A stretch of DNA of 38,990 bases from an uncultured Bacteroides sp. (lineage in GTDB: Bacteria; Bacteroidota; Bacteroidia; Bacteroidales; Bacteroidaceae): NCBI GenBank assembly GCA_900544675.1, contig UQVZ01000031.1, forward strand, positions 1-38,990. The letters run 5' to 3'. The translations under genes and the position numbers were made by a program. Below are positions 30,160 through 38,929 of the stretch, one piece after another; position 1 is the first letter of the stretch, and each line of letters starts with the position of its first letter. The notes beneath the pieces are model-generated. The model saw only the letters and a program-made list of their open reading frames with translations. It was not told where the DNA came from and did no database searches.

Positions 30160-32757
30160 ATGAAGAAAAATTTAATCGTTATGCTGATTGCCTGTCTGTG
30201 CCTTTCTTGGGGGCGGGCACAATCTATTCGCTCCTGCCGTCAGACGGGAGATAGTCTGATGTTGGAGTTGTCCGATGGTGAGCTTCGGCTTTATCCGTTG
30301 GCGGATAATGCGGTGAGAGTAAAGTTTGTGTATCAGGAGCCGGTTTTGCCCGATTGGGTATATGTGGAAACAGAAAAACCTGATTGGTCGGTGACAGAAA
30401 CTACCGAAGAGATTTCGTTACGTTTACCTCGGCTGGTGGTACGTGTCAACAAGGAAAAAGGGACGCTTGCTTATTTCACACCCGATGGGAAGTCGGTTTT
30501 GCAGGAGAAGGAACGGCGGTTGATTCCTTTGCAAGTACAGGGCGAAGCAGCGTATTGTGCCATGCAGGCTTTTTATTCGCCCGAAGGGGAGAGCCTTTTC
30601 GGATTGGGACAGTTTCAAGACGGTTATCTGAACGTGCGCGGACTTTCGCGTCGGCTTACGCAAGTCAATACCCAGATTGCAATTCCTTTTGTGTTATCGG
30701 ATAAGGGCTACGGCATCTTGTGGAATAATTACGGGCTGACCGAATTCAATCCGGCAGATAGTGTAGTTGCCCTTGTGCGTGTAGCTTCAAGAGGTGATGC
30801 GGAAACGGTTGATGTGACTTCTACCGAAGGTGCGAAGCAAGAGTTACGCGAACGTTTTATTTTTACGTCGTCGCTTAATATACGTGAAGCGGGACGTTAT
30901 GCTATAATGCTTGATGTGGGACAGGCAATGGCACGCCGGCATCATCTAAAAATTGGTGACAAGATGGTGCTTGACCTGAAAAATTTATGGCTTCCGCCTA
31001 CAGCATCGGCTATTGTGGAACTGGAAGCCGGTGTATATCCGATAGAAGCGGAACTGGAGAAAGAAGACAATCCGAAAGTTTATTATAAAAAGGTGACCGA
31101 TGAAACAGTGTTCCGCTCACCTGTGGCTGAGGCGGTCGATTATACGGTATTTGCCGGAAATGCGGACGAAGTGATTGCCTCTTACCGCCGGACAACGGGC
31201 GAAGTCCCGATGATGCCCCGATGGGCATTAGGCTATATCCATTGCCGTGAACGTTTTCACAGTCAGGATGAAATCATTCAGACTGCTGCCCGTTTCCGTA
31301 ACGATAGCCTGCCGATGGATATTATTGTGCAAGACTGGCAATACTGGGGTAAGCATGGCTGGAATGCGATGCGTTTTGATGAAAGCGCTTATCCTGACCC
31401 TAAGAAGCTAACAGATGATGTACATGCACTCGATGCCCGTCTGATGCTTTCGGTATGGTCGAAGATAGACCCGTCTTCTGAAGTAGGGCAACTGATGCAG
31501 GATAAAGGATATTACATACCACAGACTTCATGGATTGATTTTTTCAATCCCGATGCCGCGGCTTATTATTGGGAGAATTTCAGTAAACGTCTTTTAAAGC
31601 CTTACGGGATAGACGCCTGGTGGCTTGATGCCACGGAACCGGAGAACGACGACTTGCTGGGACGGAAGGTATGGAACCAAAGTGTGCCGGGCGAGGTATA
31701 TCGGAATGTTTATCCGCTGCTTGTGAATAAGACGGTGTACGAAGGTTCGCGTCGGGATGTACCTGGACGAAGGGTGATGCTCTTGACACGAAGCGGATTT
31801 CCAGGCATGCAGCGGTATGCTACGGTGACTTGGTCGGGGGATGTAGGGTATGATTGGGAGACACTCCGCCGGCAGATTGTAGGCGGTTTGGGAATGGTGG
31901 TTTCCGGTCAGCCTTGGTGGACATACGATGCAGGCGGCTTTTTCCGTCCCGGACAAAACCAGTACACCGATCCGGCTTATCACGAATGTTTCCTGCGCTG
32001 GTTGCAGGCAAGTGTGTTTCTTCCGCTGACCCGTGTGCACGGCTATCAATCAAATACCGAATTTTGGAATTATGGCGAAACAGTAACCCGCCTTGCCCGT
32101 GAGGCTTTGAATACGCGTTATCGCTTGTTTCCATACCTTTACTCGGAAACAGCTCGTATTAACCGTAAGGGAAGTACCTTGATGCGTCCCTTGGTGATGG
32201 ATTTTGCGGGTGACTCGCTTGCTTTGGCACAGAAATACGAATACATGTTCGGGCCGTCCCTGTTGGTAGCTCCTGTAGTAGAACCAGGCAAGAGCAACTG
32301 GGATGTCTACTTGCCGTATACACCTGGTGGATGGTATGATTTCTGGACTGGGACAAAATCTGGTGAGAATGGGACATGGAAAAGCGTACCGGTAACGCTG
32401 GCACGGATTCCGGTATTTGTAAAGGCAGGAACCATTCTGCCTTTAACTTCGGGCAAACCGCAAACCACTCGCGAAGCTGCCTGTGCCGATTGGACTATCC
32501 ACGTGTTTGCCGGAACGGATGGCACTTATACCGTTTACGAAGACAACGGTGTAGATTATGCTTACGAGCAGGGAGCTTATTCGCAAATTCGTATGGAATG
32601 GAACGATGCGAAAGGGGAATTGGCTATCTGGCCTCGTGAAGGCAGTTTCCCTGGCATGAACACCGTACGACGCCTGCACATCGTCCGTTATGCGGAAGAC
32701 AGGCAGGAACGACAAGCGGTGTATGCCGGAGAGAAACTGGTGCTGAAGTTTCCTTGA
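30160..32757 (+). CDS. Secreted GH31 family glycosidase (alpha-xylosidase/alpha-glucosidase type)
   Basis: Retaining alpha-glycoside hydrolase of 865 residues from the ATG at 30160; ATG 30154 and GTG 30151 are alternatives. The signal peptide ends near GRAQ (about residue 21). Order: N-terminal beta-sandwich (about 25-230), a PA14-like insert (about 235-315, with FTSSLNIREAGRYAIML and LEAGVYPIEAELEKED), and the GH31 barrel (about 345-680). The nucleophile Asp490 is in WWLDATEPE and the acid/base Asp561 in WSGDVGYDWE; C-terminal sheets follow. The insert and the LDATEPE motif resemble Bacteroides xyloglucan alpha-xylosidases, so alpha-xylosidase is favoured, but it is an orphan without SusC/D or regulator. 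TAACTTTA (30124-30131) is a possible -7 box. Confidence 0.9.
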   Translation: MKKNLIVMLIACLCLSWGRAQSIRSCRQTGDSLMLELSDGELRLYPLADNAVRVKFVYQEPVLPDWVYVETEKPDWSVTETTEEISLRLPRLVVRVNKEKGTLAYFTPDGKSVLQEKERRLIPLQVQGEAAYCAMQAFYSPEGESLFGLGQFQDGYLNVRGLSRRLTQVNTQIAIPFVLSDKGYGILWNNYGLTEFNPADSVVALVRVASRGDAETVDVTSTEGAKQELRERFIFTSSLNIREAGRYAIMLDVGQAMARRHHLKIGDKMVLDLKNLWLPPTASAIVELEAGVYPIEAELEKEDNPKVYYKKVTDETVFRSPVAEAVDYTVFAGNADEVIASYRRTTGEVPMMPRWALGYIHCRERFHSQDEIIQTAARFRNDSLPMDIIVQDWQYWGKHGWNAMRFDESAYPDPKKLTDDVHALDARLMLSVWSKIDPSSEVGQLMQDKGYYIPQTSWIDFFNPDAAAYYWENFSKRLLKPYGIDAWWLDATEPENDDLLGRKVWNQSVPGEVYRNVYPLLVNKTVYEGSRRDVPGRRVMLLTRSGFPGMQRYATVTWSGDVGYDWETLRRQIVGGLGMVVSGQPWWTYDAGGFFRPGQNQYTDPAYHECFLRWLQASVFLPLTRVHGYQSNTEFWNYGETVTRLAREALNTRYRLFPYLYSETARINRKGSTLMRPLVMDFAGDSLALAQKYEYMFGPSLLVAPVVEPGKSNWDVYLPYTPGGWYDFWTGTKSGENGTWKSVPVTLARIPVFVKAGTILPLTSGKPQTTREAACADWTIHVFAGTDGTYTVYEDNGVDYAYEQGAYSQIRMEWNDAKGELAIWPREGSFPGMNTVRRLHIVRYAEDRQERQAVYAGEKLVLKFP

Positions 32758-32771
32758 AAAGCGGATGCTTA

Positions 32772-32944
32772 GAGCCTGTTTAAATTTTGCTCAGGTTTAT
32801 TTTGAGAATTGTTTTCGAGGATGTTTTTCTGATTTTATAAGGAGGATAGCGGGCTATCTGACGCATAAAATCGGGAAAACAGACCGGAAACAAACTCAAA
32901 AGAGACCTGACAATATGACTTTATCGGAAAATTTAAACAGGCTC
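32772..32944. mobile_element. MITE-like element, probably IS5 family (IS1031 group) derived
   Basis: A 173-base element with perfect 17-base terminal inverted repeats (GAGCCTGTTTAAATTTT at 32772-32788, its complement at 32928-32944). TTA is directly repeated on both sides (32769-32771 and 32945-32947). GAG-starting ends and a 3-base TNA target are features of the IS1031 group of IS5. An inner imperfect inverted pair (CAGGT...TTTTGAG / CTCAAAA...ACCTG) lies inside the ends. It has no transposase and would need one supplied in trans. It sits between the convergent GH31 and ABC permease genes, where its folded RNA could also stop transcription. Confidence 0.8.
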
Positions 32945-35317
32945 TTATTCCGTCCGCAGGTTTTCCGTAGGGTTTGTACGTGCCGTTTTCAGAACGAGTA
33001 ACGAGGATAATGCCCATACAATGATGAGCACGAGTGCCATGCAACCCGCAAACAGGTACCATCCCAAATGGATTTTGGTGGCGAACAGCTCCAGCAGGGA
33101 AACGCTGATACGCCATGCGGCCAGTGCGCCGATAAGGGTAGCAGGAAAGGCTATTTTCAGCAGGTCTTTCAGGAAAAGCCGCTGTACGCTGCCTGCCGTG
33201 GCTCCGTGAATGATGCGGATGGCTATCTCCGAACGGCGCCGGCTGATTTCATCCCGGATATAAGCGGTCAGCCCGATGAGGGCGATAATCAGAATGCACA
33301 GCCCGATGAAAAAGATGCTGTTTCGCACGTGCAGGATGCTGTTGTACAGGTTTCCCATTTCTACCGCCACGCTATATGCGTATTTCTCTTGGCTGGGCAT
33401 GGTCCGGCTCACCACTTCCTGTACGGTTTTCATTGCTTCGGGCGATATCCGGTTCAGGCGGATGAACAGGTTGTAGCAAGGTTTGGGATTGTAGAACATT
33501 ACGGTAGGGCGCTCGTCACTGTCTTCTGCCAGTTGAGAACCGAGGTGAATGTCTTCGTATACTCCGTAGATAGTAAGCGGCCCCTTGTGTTCGGAGATGA
33601 AGATATTCTTGCCGATGGGCGATTCTGTCCAGCCGGCCAGTTCGCGCATGCGTTCCACAAACTTGCGGCTTACCATCACTTGCCGTGAAATGGTGTCGCG
33701 CAAATGAGTCGAAAAGCCGGTGCCTTTGATGATGGGGATACCGAATACTTGGAAGTAATCGTTGCCTGTATCATAGAGGTCGGCGATGTTCATATATTCT
33801 TGTCCGGTTTCGGGATTGTAGACATTGTTTCCGCTGCATCCTTCAAAGGGTTTTTGATAACCCCACGTTACGCCCGTCACTTCGGGTAATGTCTTCAGCT
33901 CTTGCACGCAGCGTTCTCGTTCCGCTTCGGTGGTGCCGGACAGCGATACATAGAGCATGTCGTGGTATTCGAATCCCGTATCATAGTTGGTCAGCGCGTG
34001 ATATTGCAGGCTGATGACCGTCAGCAGGGAGACAAAGAACGTGGTGAGCAGGAACTGTACGAAGAGCAGCCCCAGCTTCCAATAGCGTTTGCTCTCGGTG
34101 TAGCGCCGGTAGGCATAGGTGACGGGAATACGTGTGTAGAGATAGCTGGGTATGCTGCCGCACACGATGGCTACAAGGGCGGTGATGGCGATGCACACGA
34201 CGACGGTCGACGGCGGGAAGAGCGAACGCAGGCTGTGTCCTACCTGTTCTTGCAGCAGGTCTTGTATCCCGAAGATAATCAGCACCGCCAGTGCGAGGCT
34301 GAGCAATCCGTGAAGTGTCGATTCGGCAAGAACCATCCGGTAGATGTCGCGGCTCTCCGCTCCGTAGCAACGATAAGTGGCGACGCTCTTGGCACGGTTC
34401 ACCATCGACGAGATGGTGAGCAGGATGTAGTTAAGCACTGCTACCGTCAACATCAGGATGCCGAAGATGAGGAACACGATATTCATGATGCGGTTGTAGT
34501 CTGACGAGGCGAAGATTTCACTGACAGGTTGGAAATCGAGTCCGAAGTCGGAACCTACCATCTTCAGTTCTTCTATCGGCAGGTTGGCTTCCAGCATGCG
34601 TTTTACGCCGGGTGCCAATTGGCCGGCATCCGTTTTCGGATAAAGTCGGACGTAACTGGCGTATCGGTCATTTCCCAGCCAGTTGTCCCGTCCGTCGCCC
34701 ATGACTTGTCCGATGGTGGGCAGTGCCACCAGCACATCGAAGCGGGGCAGGTGGGTGTTTTCGGGGAATGCTTCGAATATGCCGGCAATATTCAATTTGA
34801 ATTGCGGAAACTCTTTCCAGACTAACGTATGTCCCACGATGTCCGCACCCAGCGTTTCGGCAAGGCGTGACGAGATGTAGGCATTGTTTTCTTTCTCCAG
34901 TCCTGTATGCGGGTTTTCACCTATCAGGATGCGGCGTGGAAAGACTTCGAAGAACGAGCTGTCGCATAAGTGGGCGTTGGCGGTTATTTCGCGTTGGTCT
35001 TCCGTCACGAAGTGCATGTCCTGGTGTAGCCAGGTGAATCGGGTGGCTGCCTCTACTTCGGGACAATACCGTTTCAAGCCCGGAGCGATGGCTCCCGATG
35101 TGGTAGGATGGGTGCTCCAGTCAGCGTCGTTGTTTTGCTTGTAGCGTTCCGTGACGCGGTAGGTGTCTTCCAGACGGGGCAGGAAGCTGTCGTAGCTTTT
35201 CTCGAAGATGATTTCGGCTATCAGGGTCAGCCCGATGGCAAGTCCGATACCCAGGCAAAGAATCTTGATGAGATTCGATTCGCCCCGTCGGAACAGGTTG
35301 TTGAATGCTCTTTTCAT
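32945..35317 (-). CDS. ABC transporter permease, FtsX/MacB type (distal)
   Basis: A 790-residue inner-membrane permease. It has a first membrane helix at about 19-40, a large periplasmic MacB-PCD-like domain, and a three-helix FtsX block (about 280-390). A second helix (about 420-440), a second periplasmic domain and a final FtsX block (about 665-780, with the RRRSEIAIRIIHGATAGSVQRLFLKDLL coupling motif) follow. The duplicated layout is common in Bacteroidetes. Such transporters usually work as mechanotransmission pumps for peptides or lipids rather than translocating through the membrane. It is the last gene of the ABC operon, 55 bases after the sister permease. Its TAA stop is the target-site copy left by the MITE. 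Confidence 0.92.
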   Translation of the reverse strand: MKRAFNNLFRRGESNLIKILCLGIGLAIGLTLIAEIIFEKSYDSFLPRLEDTYRVTERYKQNNDADWSTHPTTSGAIAPGLKRYCPEVEAATRFTWLHQDMHFVTEDQREITANAHLCDSSFFEVFPRRILIGENPHTGLEKENNAYISSRLAETLGADIVGHTLVWKEFPQFKLNIAGIFEAFPENTHLPRFDVLVALPTIGQVMGDGRDNWLGNDRYASYVRLYPKTDAGQLAPGVKRMLEANLPIEELKMVGSDFGLDFQPVSEIFASSDYNRIMNIVFLIFGILMLTVAVLNYILLTISSMVNRAKSVATYRCYGAESRDIYRMVLAESTLHGLLSLALAVLIIFGIQDLLQEQVGHSLRSLFPPSTVVVCIAITALVAIVCGSIPSYLYTRIPVTYAYRRYTESKRYWKLGLLFVQFLLTTFFVSLLTVISLQYHALTNYDTGFEYHDMLYVSLSGTTEAERERCVQELKTLPEVTGVTWGYQKPFEGCSGNNVYNPETGQEYMNIADLYDTGNDYFQVFGIPIIKGTGFSTHLRDTISRQVMVSRKFVERMRELAGWTESPIGKNIFISEHKGPLTIYGVYEDIHLGSQLAEDSDERPTVMFYNPKPCYNLFIRLNRISPEAMKTVQEVVSRTMPSQEKYAYSVAVEMGNLYNSILHVRNSIFFIGLCILIIALIGLTAYIRDEISRRRSEIAIRIIHGATAGSVQRLFLKDLLKIAFPATLIGALAAWRISVSLLELFATKIHLGWYLFAGCMALVLIIVWALSSLLVLKTARTNPTENLRTE

Positions 35318-35372
35318 TTTTTACTGATTCATTAAAGTTCATATTTGACATAAGTCCGTGCCGTCCGTAGCG

Positions 35373-37757
35373 TCATTCCGTTTTCAAGCTGTCTATCGGG
35401 TTGGCATTTGCCGCGCGGTAGTTCTGCACGATGATGGTGGCTTCGGTGATGAGGCATACCAGTACACATGCCGCTATGAATACCCACGGGTTGAGGGGTA
35501 CACGCTCGCCGAACTGTTCCAGCCAGCGCGATACGGCATACCATGCAATCGGAGCGGCAAGGGCGGAACTGATGAGGCACAGCACGAGGTAGGAACGTCC
35601 GAACATCCAAAGTATCTGCCCGGTGGAGGCTCCATACACCTTGCGCACGCCGATTTCCTTACGCCGGTAGGCTGCCTCGAAGATAATCAGCCCGAATACG
35701 CCCACCAGCGAAATGATGATGGCAAGCAGGCTGAAGAGAGCTACCATCTGTTGCTGGTCGGTTTCCTTCTGATAGAGCGAGGCATATACCTGGTTGTAGA
35801 ATTTTACATCTGTCGGATAGCCGGTGAAGCATGTTTCGGCTGCTTGGCGCACGTGACTCAGGGCGGTATCGATGTCGCTCCCTGCCCGGACACGGATATA
35901 TGCGTAAGGCATTACTCCATCGGTGTATTTGGCATTGGGGCAGAACACGTAAGGATAGGGGTCTTGTTTGAAAGAAGTGAACTGGGCGTAGTCCACAAAA
36001 CCTTTGATGCAAGCCTTGATTCTCCATATGAAATCGACCATCTCTCCCGGTTCGATGCCCGTCCGTTTCTGCAGGTCTTCGGTGGCAATGAATGTCATCG
36101 GGTCTTTGCTGATGGAGTCGGAGGGAAGGAAATCGCTTCCCGAAACCAGTTTCATTCCCATTACGTCGATGAAGTTCGGTGTCACCTCGATGAAGTAGTG
36201 TCCGTAGTCCTGTTCTTTGTAGCGGAATGTATAGCTGGTATATCCTTCGTTGGCGCCCAGTTCCCACTTGGAAAAGGCGATGTCGACTATCTCCGCATGG
36301 CTTTTCAGTTCCGTTTCGAAGTTGCGGTAAGAGCTGCTTGCGAAGGGAATTTCGGGCAGGCTTGCCACCAGCAACTGGTCTTTGTCGAAGCCCAATTCAT
36401 GAGTACGCATGAACCGGTTTTGCAGAAAGATGAAGGCAGCCGACACGATGAGGACGAACGACACGACGTACTGGATGCAAATCAAGGCCGTGCGCAGGCG
36501 TTTGCCTTTGCCGCTCAGGGCATAGTTGCCTTTTAGCACCATTGCCGGAGGGAAGGAAGTCATGTACCATGCCGGATAGAGCCCGGCGATAATGCCTGCA
36601 CCGAGGGCAATCAGTCCGGTATATGCCACGTATTGCCGGTAGGTGAGGAGTGAGGGAGTGAATCCCATAAACGAGAGCACATCGAGATGAATCAACGCGG
36701 CGGTGATGCCCAGCGAGAGCAGCCAGCTTATCATCACCGTGCACACCGATTCAAGGGTCAATGCCCATCGCAGTTCTCCGTTCGTGCTTCCCAGCACTTT
36801 CTGCGTGTTGATGCTCCGCATGCGCATCGGGGCGAGAGCGGTACTGAAGTTGACCAGGTTAATGCAGGCGATGACGATGATGAGCAGCCCGATGGTTACC
36901 AGCAGGGCGGTGGTGCCCGGGTTCCCTGTTTTCAGGTAGTAGGGCGAATGCATCTTGTAATAGAAGTCACGGATGGGGAAAACGTAAAGAGCAGTCTTAT
37001 CGTCTTTGTACACATTCATCCGCTCAATGGCTTTCGTGGCTGCAATCTGCCGGTTGACTTCCTCTATGCTCACTCCGGGTTTCAGGCGGAGAAAGGCAAA
37101 GAAATTCTGGCTCCCCCAATCACCTTTCTGCACATTCTTTCCTATCGGCAAAAAGAGGTCGTTCTTGAACTGGCAATTCTCGGGCAGGTCTTCGAAGATG
37201 CCGCATATCCGGAATTTGCTGGCATCGGGAGTCAGGGCGTTTTTCCCTTCGAGGTAGAGATACGAGCCTAAGGCGTTGCCTTTCGGGAAAAGCTTGTGGG
37301 CATAACTCTCGGACACGATGACGCTTTCGGGCTGGCTCATCTCCGCTCCGCTTCCGGCGATGAACTTCAGTCCTACCACTTGGGCAAAGTCGGGATATAC
37401 CGCCCACGGGGTCTCATAGAAATAGTGCGGGTCTTTCGGATCGGTATACAAGGCGGATTTCCCCCATGCAGGAGCATAGATGGTGCCGCATTCGATGCCG
37501 GGTACTTGCTCGATGACATAGTCGATAGGACCGCGTGGCAAGAACCTTACGGTATGTTCGTCCGGGTTGCCAAAGTTCATCATCACCAGCCGTTCGGGCT
37601 CCGGATAACAGGTGTCGAAATCGCGTTCATAGCTCACCTTCATCATAATCAGGATGAAGGCGGCAAAAGCGAACGACAATCCGAAGAGATTGAGCACAGA
37701 AGCCGCTCCGAACCGCTTCTGTGTATAGAACAGGTTTCGTAAAATGGTAGGATTCAT
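35373..37757 (-). CDS. ABC transporter permease, FtsX/MacB type (proximal)
   Basis: A 794-residue paralogue of the next gene with the same duplicated arrangement: N-terminal helix (about 22-42), periplasmic domain, FtsX block (about 285-390), helix (about 425-445), second periplasmic domain, final FtsX block (about 675-785, with YRRKEIGVRKVYGASTGQILWMFGRSYL as coupling motif). The two permeases probably form a heterodimer on one ATPase dimer. It starts 27 bases after the ATPase stop. No periplasmic adaptor (HlyD type) or TolC-like outer-membrane gene is in this window, so if a tripartite pump is formed the partners lie beyond the right edge or elsewhere. Confidence 0.93.
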   Translation of the reverse strand: MNPTILRNLFYTQKRFGAASVLNLFGLSFAFAAFILIMMKVSYERDFDTCYPEPERLVMMNFGNPDEHTVRFLPRGPIDYVIEQVPGIECGTIYAPAWGKSALYTDPKDPHYFYETPWAVYPDFAQVVGLKFIAGSGAEMSQPESVIVSESYAHKLFPKGNALGSYLYLEGKNALTPDASKFRICGIFEDLPENCQFKNDLFLPIGKNVQKGDWGSQNFFAFLRLKPGVSIEEVNRQIAATKAIERMNVYKDDKTALYVFPIRDFYYKMHSPYYLKTGNPGTTALLVTIGLLIIVIACINLVNFSTALAPMRMRSINTQKVLGSTNGELRWALTLESVCTVMISWLLSLGITAALIHLDVLSFMGFTPSLLTYRQYVAYTGLIALGAGIIAGLYPAWYMTSFPPAMVLKGNYALSGKGKRLRTALICIQYVVSFVLIVSAAFIFLQNRFMRTHELGFDKDQLLVASLPEIPFASSSYRNFETELKSHAEIVDIAFSKWELGANEGYTSYTFRYKEQDYGHYFIEVTPNFIDVMGMKLVSGSDFLPSDSISKDPMTFIATEDLQKRTGIEPGEMVDFIWRIKACIKGFVDYAQFTSFKQDPYPYVFCPNAKYTDGVMPYAYIRVRAGSDIDTALSHVRQAAETCFTGYPTDVKFYNQVYASLYQKETDQQQMVALFSLLAIIISLVGVFGLIIFEAAYRRKEIGVRKVYGASTGQILWMFGRSYLVLCLISSALAAPIAWYAVSRWLEQFGERVPLNPWVFIAACVLVCLITEATIIVQNYRAANANPIDSLKTE

Positions 37758-37784
37758 AACTGATAGTTGATAAAAGGGATAGGA

Positions 37785-38462
37785 TTACATTTCGGCGATG
37801 GAAGCTACAATCTGTCCGTCGAACAGGTTGATGATACGTCCGGCGTATCCCGCGTCGCGCTGGCTGTGTGTTACCATTACCACCGTAGTGCCTTCCTTGT
37901 TCAGCTCGGTCAGCAGCTCCATCACTTCCTGTCCGTTCTTCGAGTCGAGGTTACCGGTAGGTTCGTCGGCAAGGATGATTTTAGGGTTCGACACCACGGC
38001 ACGGGCTATTGCCACGCGTTGTTGTTGTCCTCCCGAGAGTTGCTGGGGATAATGTTTGGCGCGGTGGCTGATGTTCATCCGTTTCAGGATATCCGCCACG
38101 CGTTGTTTCCGTTCGGTGGAAGGTACGCCCAGATAGGTAAGGGGTAATTCCACGTTCTCGGCTACATTCAACTCGTCTATCAGGTTAAAACTTTGGAACA
38201 CAAAGCCGATGTTTCCCTTGCGCACGTTGGTGCGGTCTTTTTCTTTCAGGTGTCCCACCTCCTGGTTGTCCAGATAGTAATCGCCCGAAGTCGGGTTATC
38301 CAGCAGCCCCATGATATTCAGCAGGGTAGATTTTCCGCACCCCGAAGGCCCCATGATGGCTACAAATTCCTTGTCTTCTACTTCAAGGTTCACGTTGTTC
38401 AGTGCGATGGTTTCCACTTCCGTAGTACGGAACGTTTTGCAAAGGTTTTCAATCTTAATCAT
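37785..38462 (-). CDS. ABC transporter ATP-binding protein, LolD/MacB family
   Basis: A 225-residue ATPase driving the two FtsX-type permeases encoded downstream. Walker A is GPSGCGKST (38-46), the Q-loop Gln is at 90 (FVFQSFNLI), the ABC signature is LSGGQQQ (142-148), Walker B is ILADEP (163-168), and the H-loop is VTHSQ near 197. Length and motifs match the LolD/MacB/FtsE group. It is first in the operon and is preceded 44 bases upstream by a sigma-54 promoter, so the whole operon probably needs RpoN and an enhancer-binding activator. The substrate is unknown: antimicrobial peptide, macrolide or lipoprotein handling are all possible. Confidence 0.95.
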   Translation of the reverse strand: MIKIENLCKTFRTTEVETIALNNVNLEVEDKEFVAIMGPSGCGKSTLLNIMGLLDNPTSGDYYLDNQEVGHLKEKDRTNVRKGNIGFVFQSFNLIDELNVAENVELPLTYLGVPSTERKQRVADILKRMNISHRAKHYPQQLSGGQQQRVAIARAVVSNPKIILADEPTGNLDSKNGQEVMELLTELNKEGTTVVMVTHSQRDAGYAGRIINLFDGQIVASIAEM

Positions 38463-38505
38463 AATCGTAGTTTTTTAGTTTATCAATCATTTCTTCTTTT
38501 TTCCA

Positions 38506-38521
38506 AGCAAATATCGTGCCA
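38506..38521 (-). promoter_or_regulatory. Sigma-54 (RpoN) promoter of the ABC operon
   Basis: On the minus strand TGGCACG, four bases, TTGCT matches the sigma-54 consensus completely, with GG at 38519-38520 and GC at 38507-38508 in exact -24/-12 spacing. The predicted start is near 38495, giving a leader of about 33 bases. No sigma-A-type -33/-7 pair is seen as an alternative. Confidence 0.85.
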
Positions 38522-38573
38522 AACAAAATATCGTTTGATAATCAGGATGTTACTAAAATTGCTCTTTTTGGAA

Positions 38574-38614
38574 GTGTCAAAAAATTAGACACCTGGTGTC
38601 AAAAAATTAGACAC
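38574..38614 (-). promoter_or_regulatory. Tandem palindromic activator sites upstream of the sigma-54 promoter
   Basis: GTGTCAAAAAATTAGACAC occurs twice without change (38574-38592 and 38596-38614), 22 bases apart, two helical turns. Each copy has GTGTC/GACAC arms. The centres lie roughly 90 and 110 bases upstream of the predicted start, the usual range for enhancer-binding-protein sites of sigma-54 promoters. The cognate activator is not encoded in this window. Confidence 0.75.
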
Positions 38615-38655
38615 TTCAGACTTTCATTTTGAAAAGAGGACGTATTCGCGAGACA

Positions 38656-38764
38656 ATGCATATAGCTTCATCGGCGTATGCATATAGCTGCGTTGGCGTA
38701 TGCATATAGCTGCGTTGGCGTATGCACGTATCTTCGTTGCCCAATGCATCTATGTTCGTCCGGT
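38656..38764. repeat. Five tandem 22-base repeats (TGCATATAGCT family)
   Basis: Units start at 38656, 38678, 38700, 38722 and 38744. Units 2 and 3 are identical (ATGCATATAGCTGCGTTGG plus CGT), unit 1 differs at a few bases, and units 4-5 are degenerate. A minus-strand open frame across it (38616-38936) is repeat-derived and is not called a gene. Relatives lie near 2350-2444, 15131-15165 and 27923-27943. Confidence 0.85.
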
Positions 38765-38929
38765 ATCCGATATATTTTCGTTTTTTTGAGCGTGCCGTCT
38801 CGCGCGCGTAATAATATATAAGGTGTATATCAGAGACGGGCAATGCCTTCTCCTGATAATTTTTTATTCCGATAACCGTTTGTATATCAGTGTATTTATA
38901 AACTGATTCAAAAAAAGTTTGAAAAAAAT

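Noticed and set aside
32765..33001. 78-codon plus-strand open frame between the GH31 gene and the ABC permease
   Set aside because: It covers the MITE and the antisense end of the permease; not a gene.
35358..36536. 392-codon plus-strand open frame opposite the ABC permease
   Set aside because: Antisense shadow of the permease gene, whose own frame has clear FtsX motifs and membrane helices.
38656..38764. CRISPR array
   Set aside because: Repeats are directly adjacent 22-base units without spacers, and no cas genes are present.
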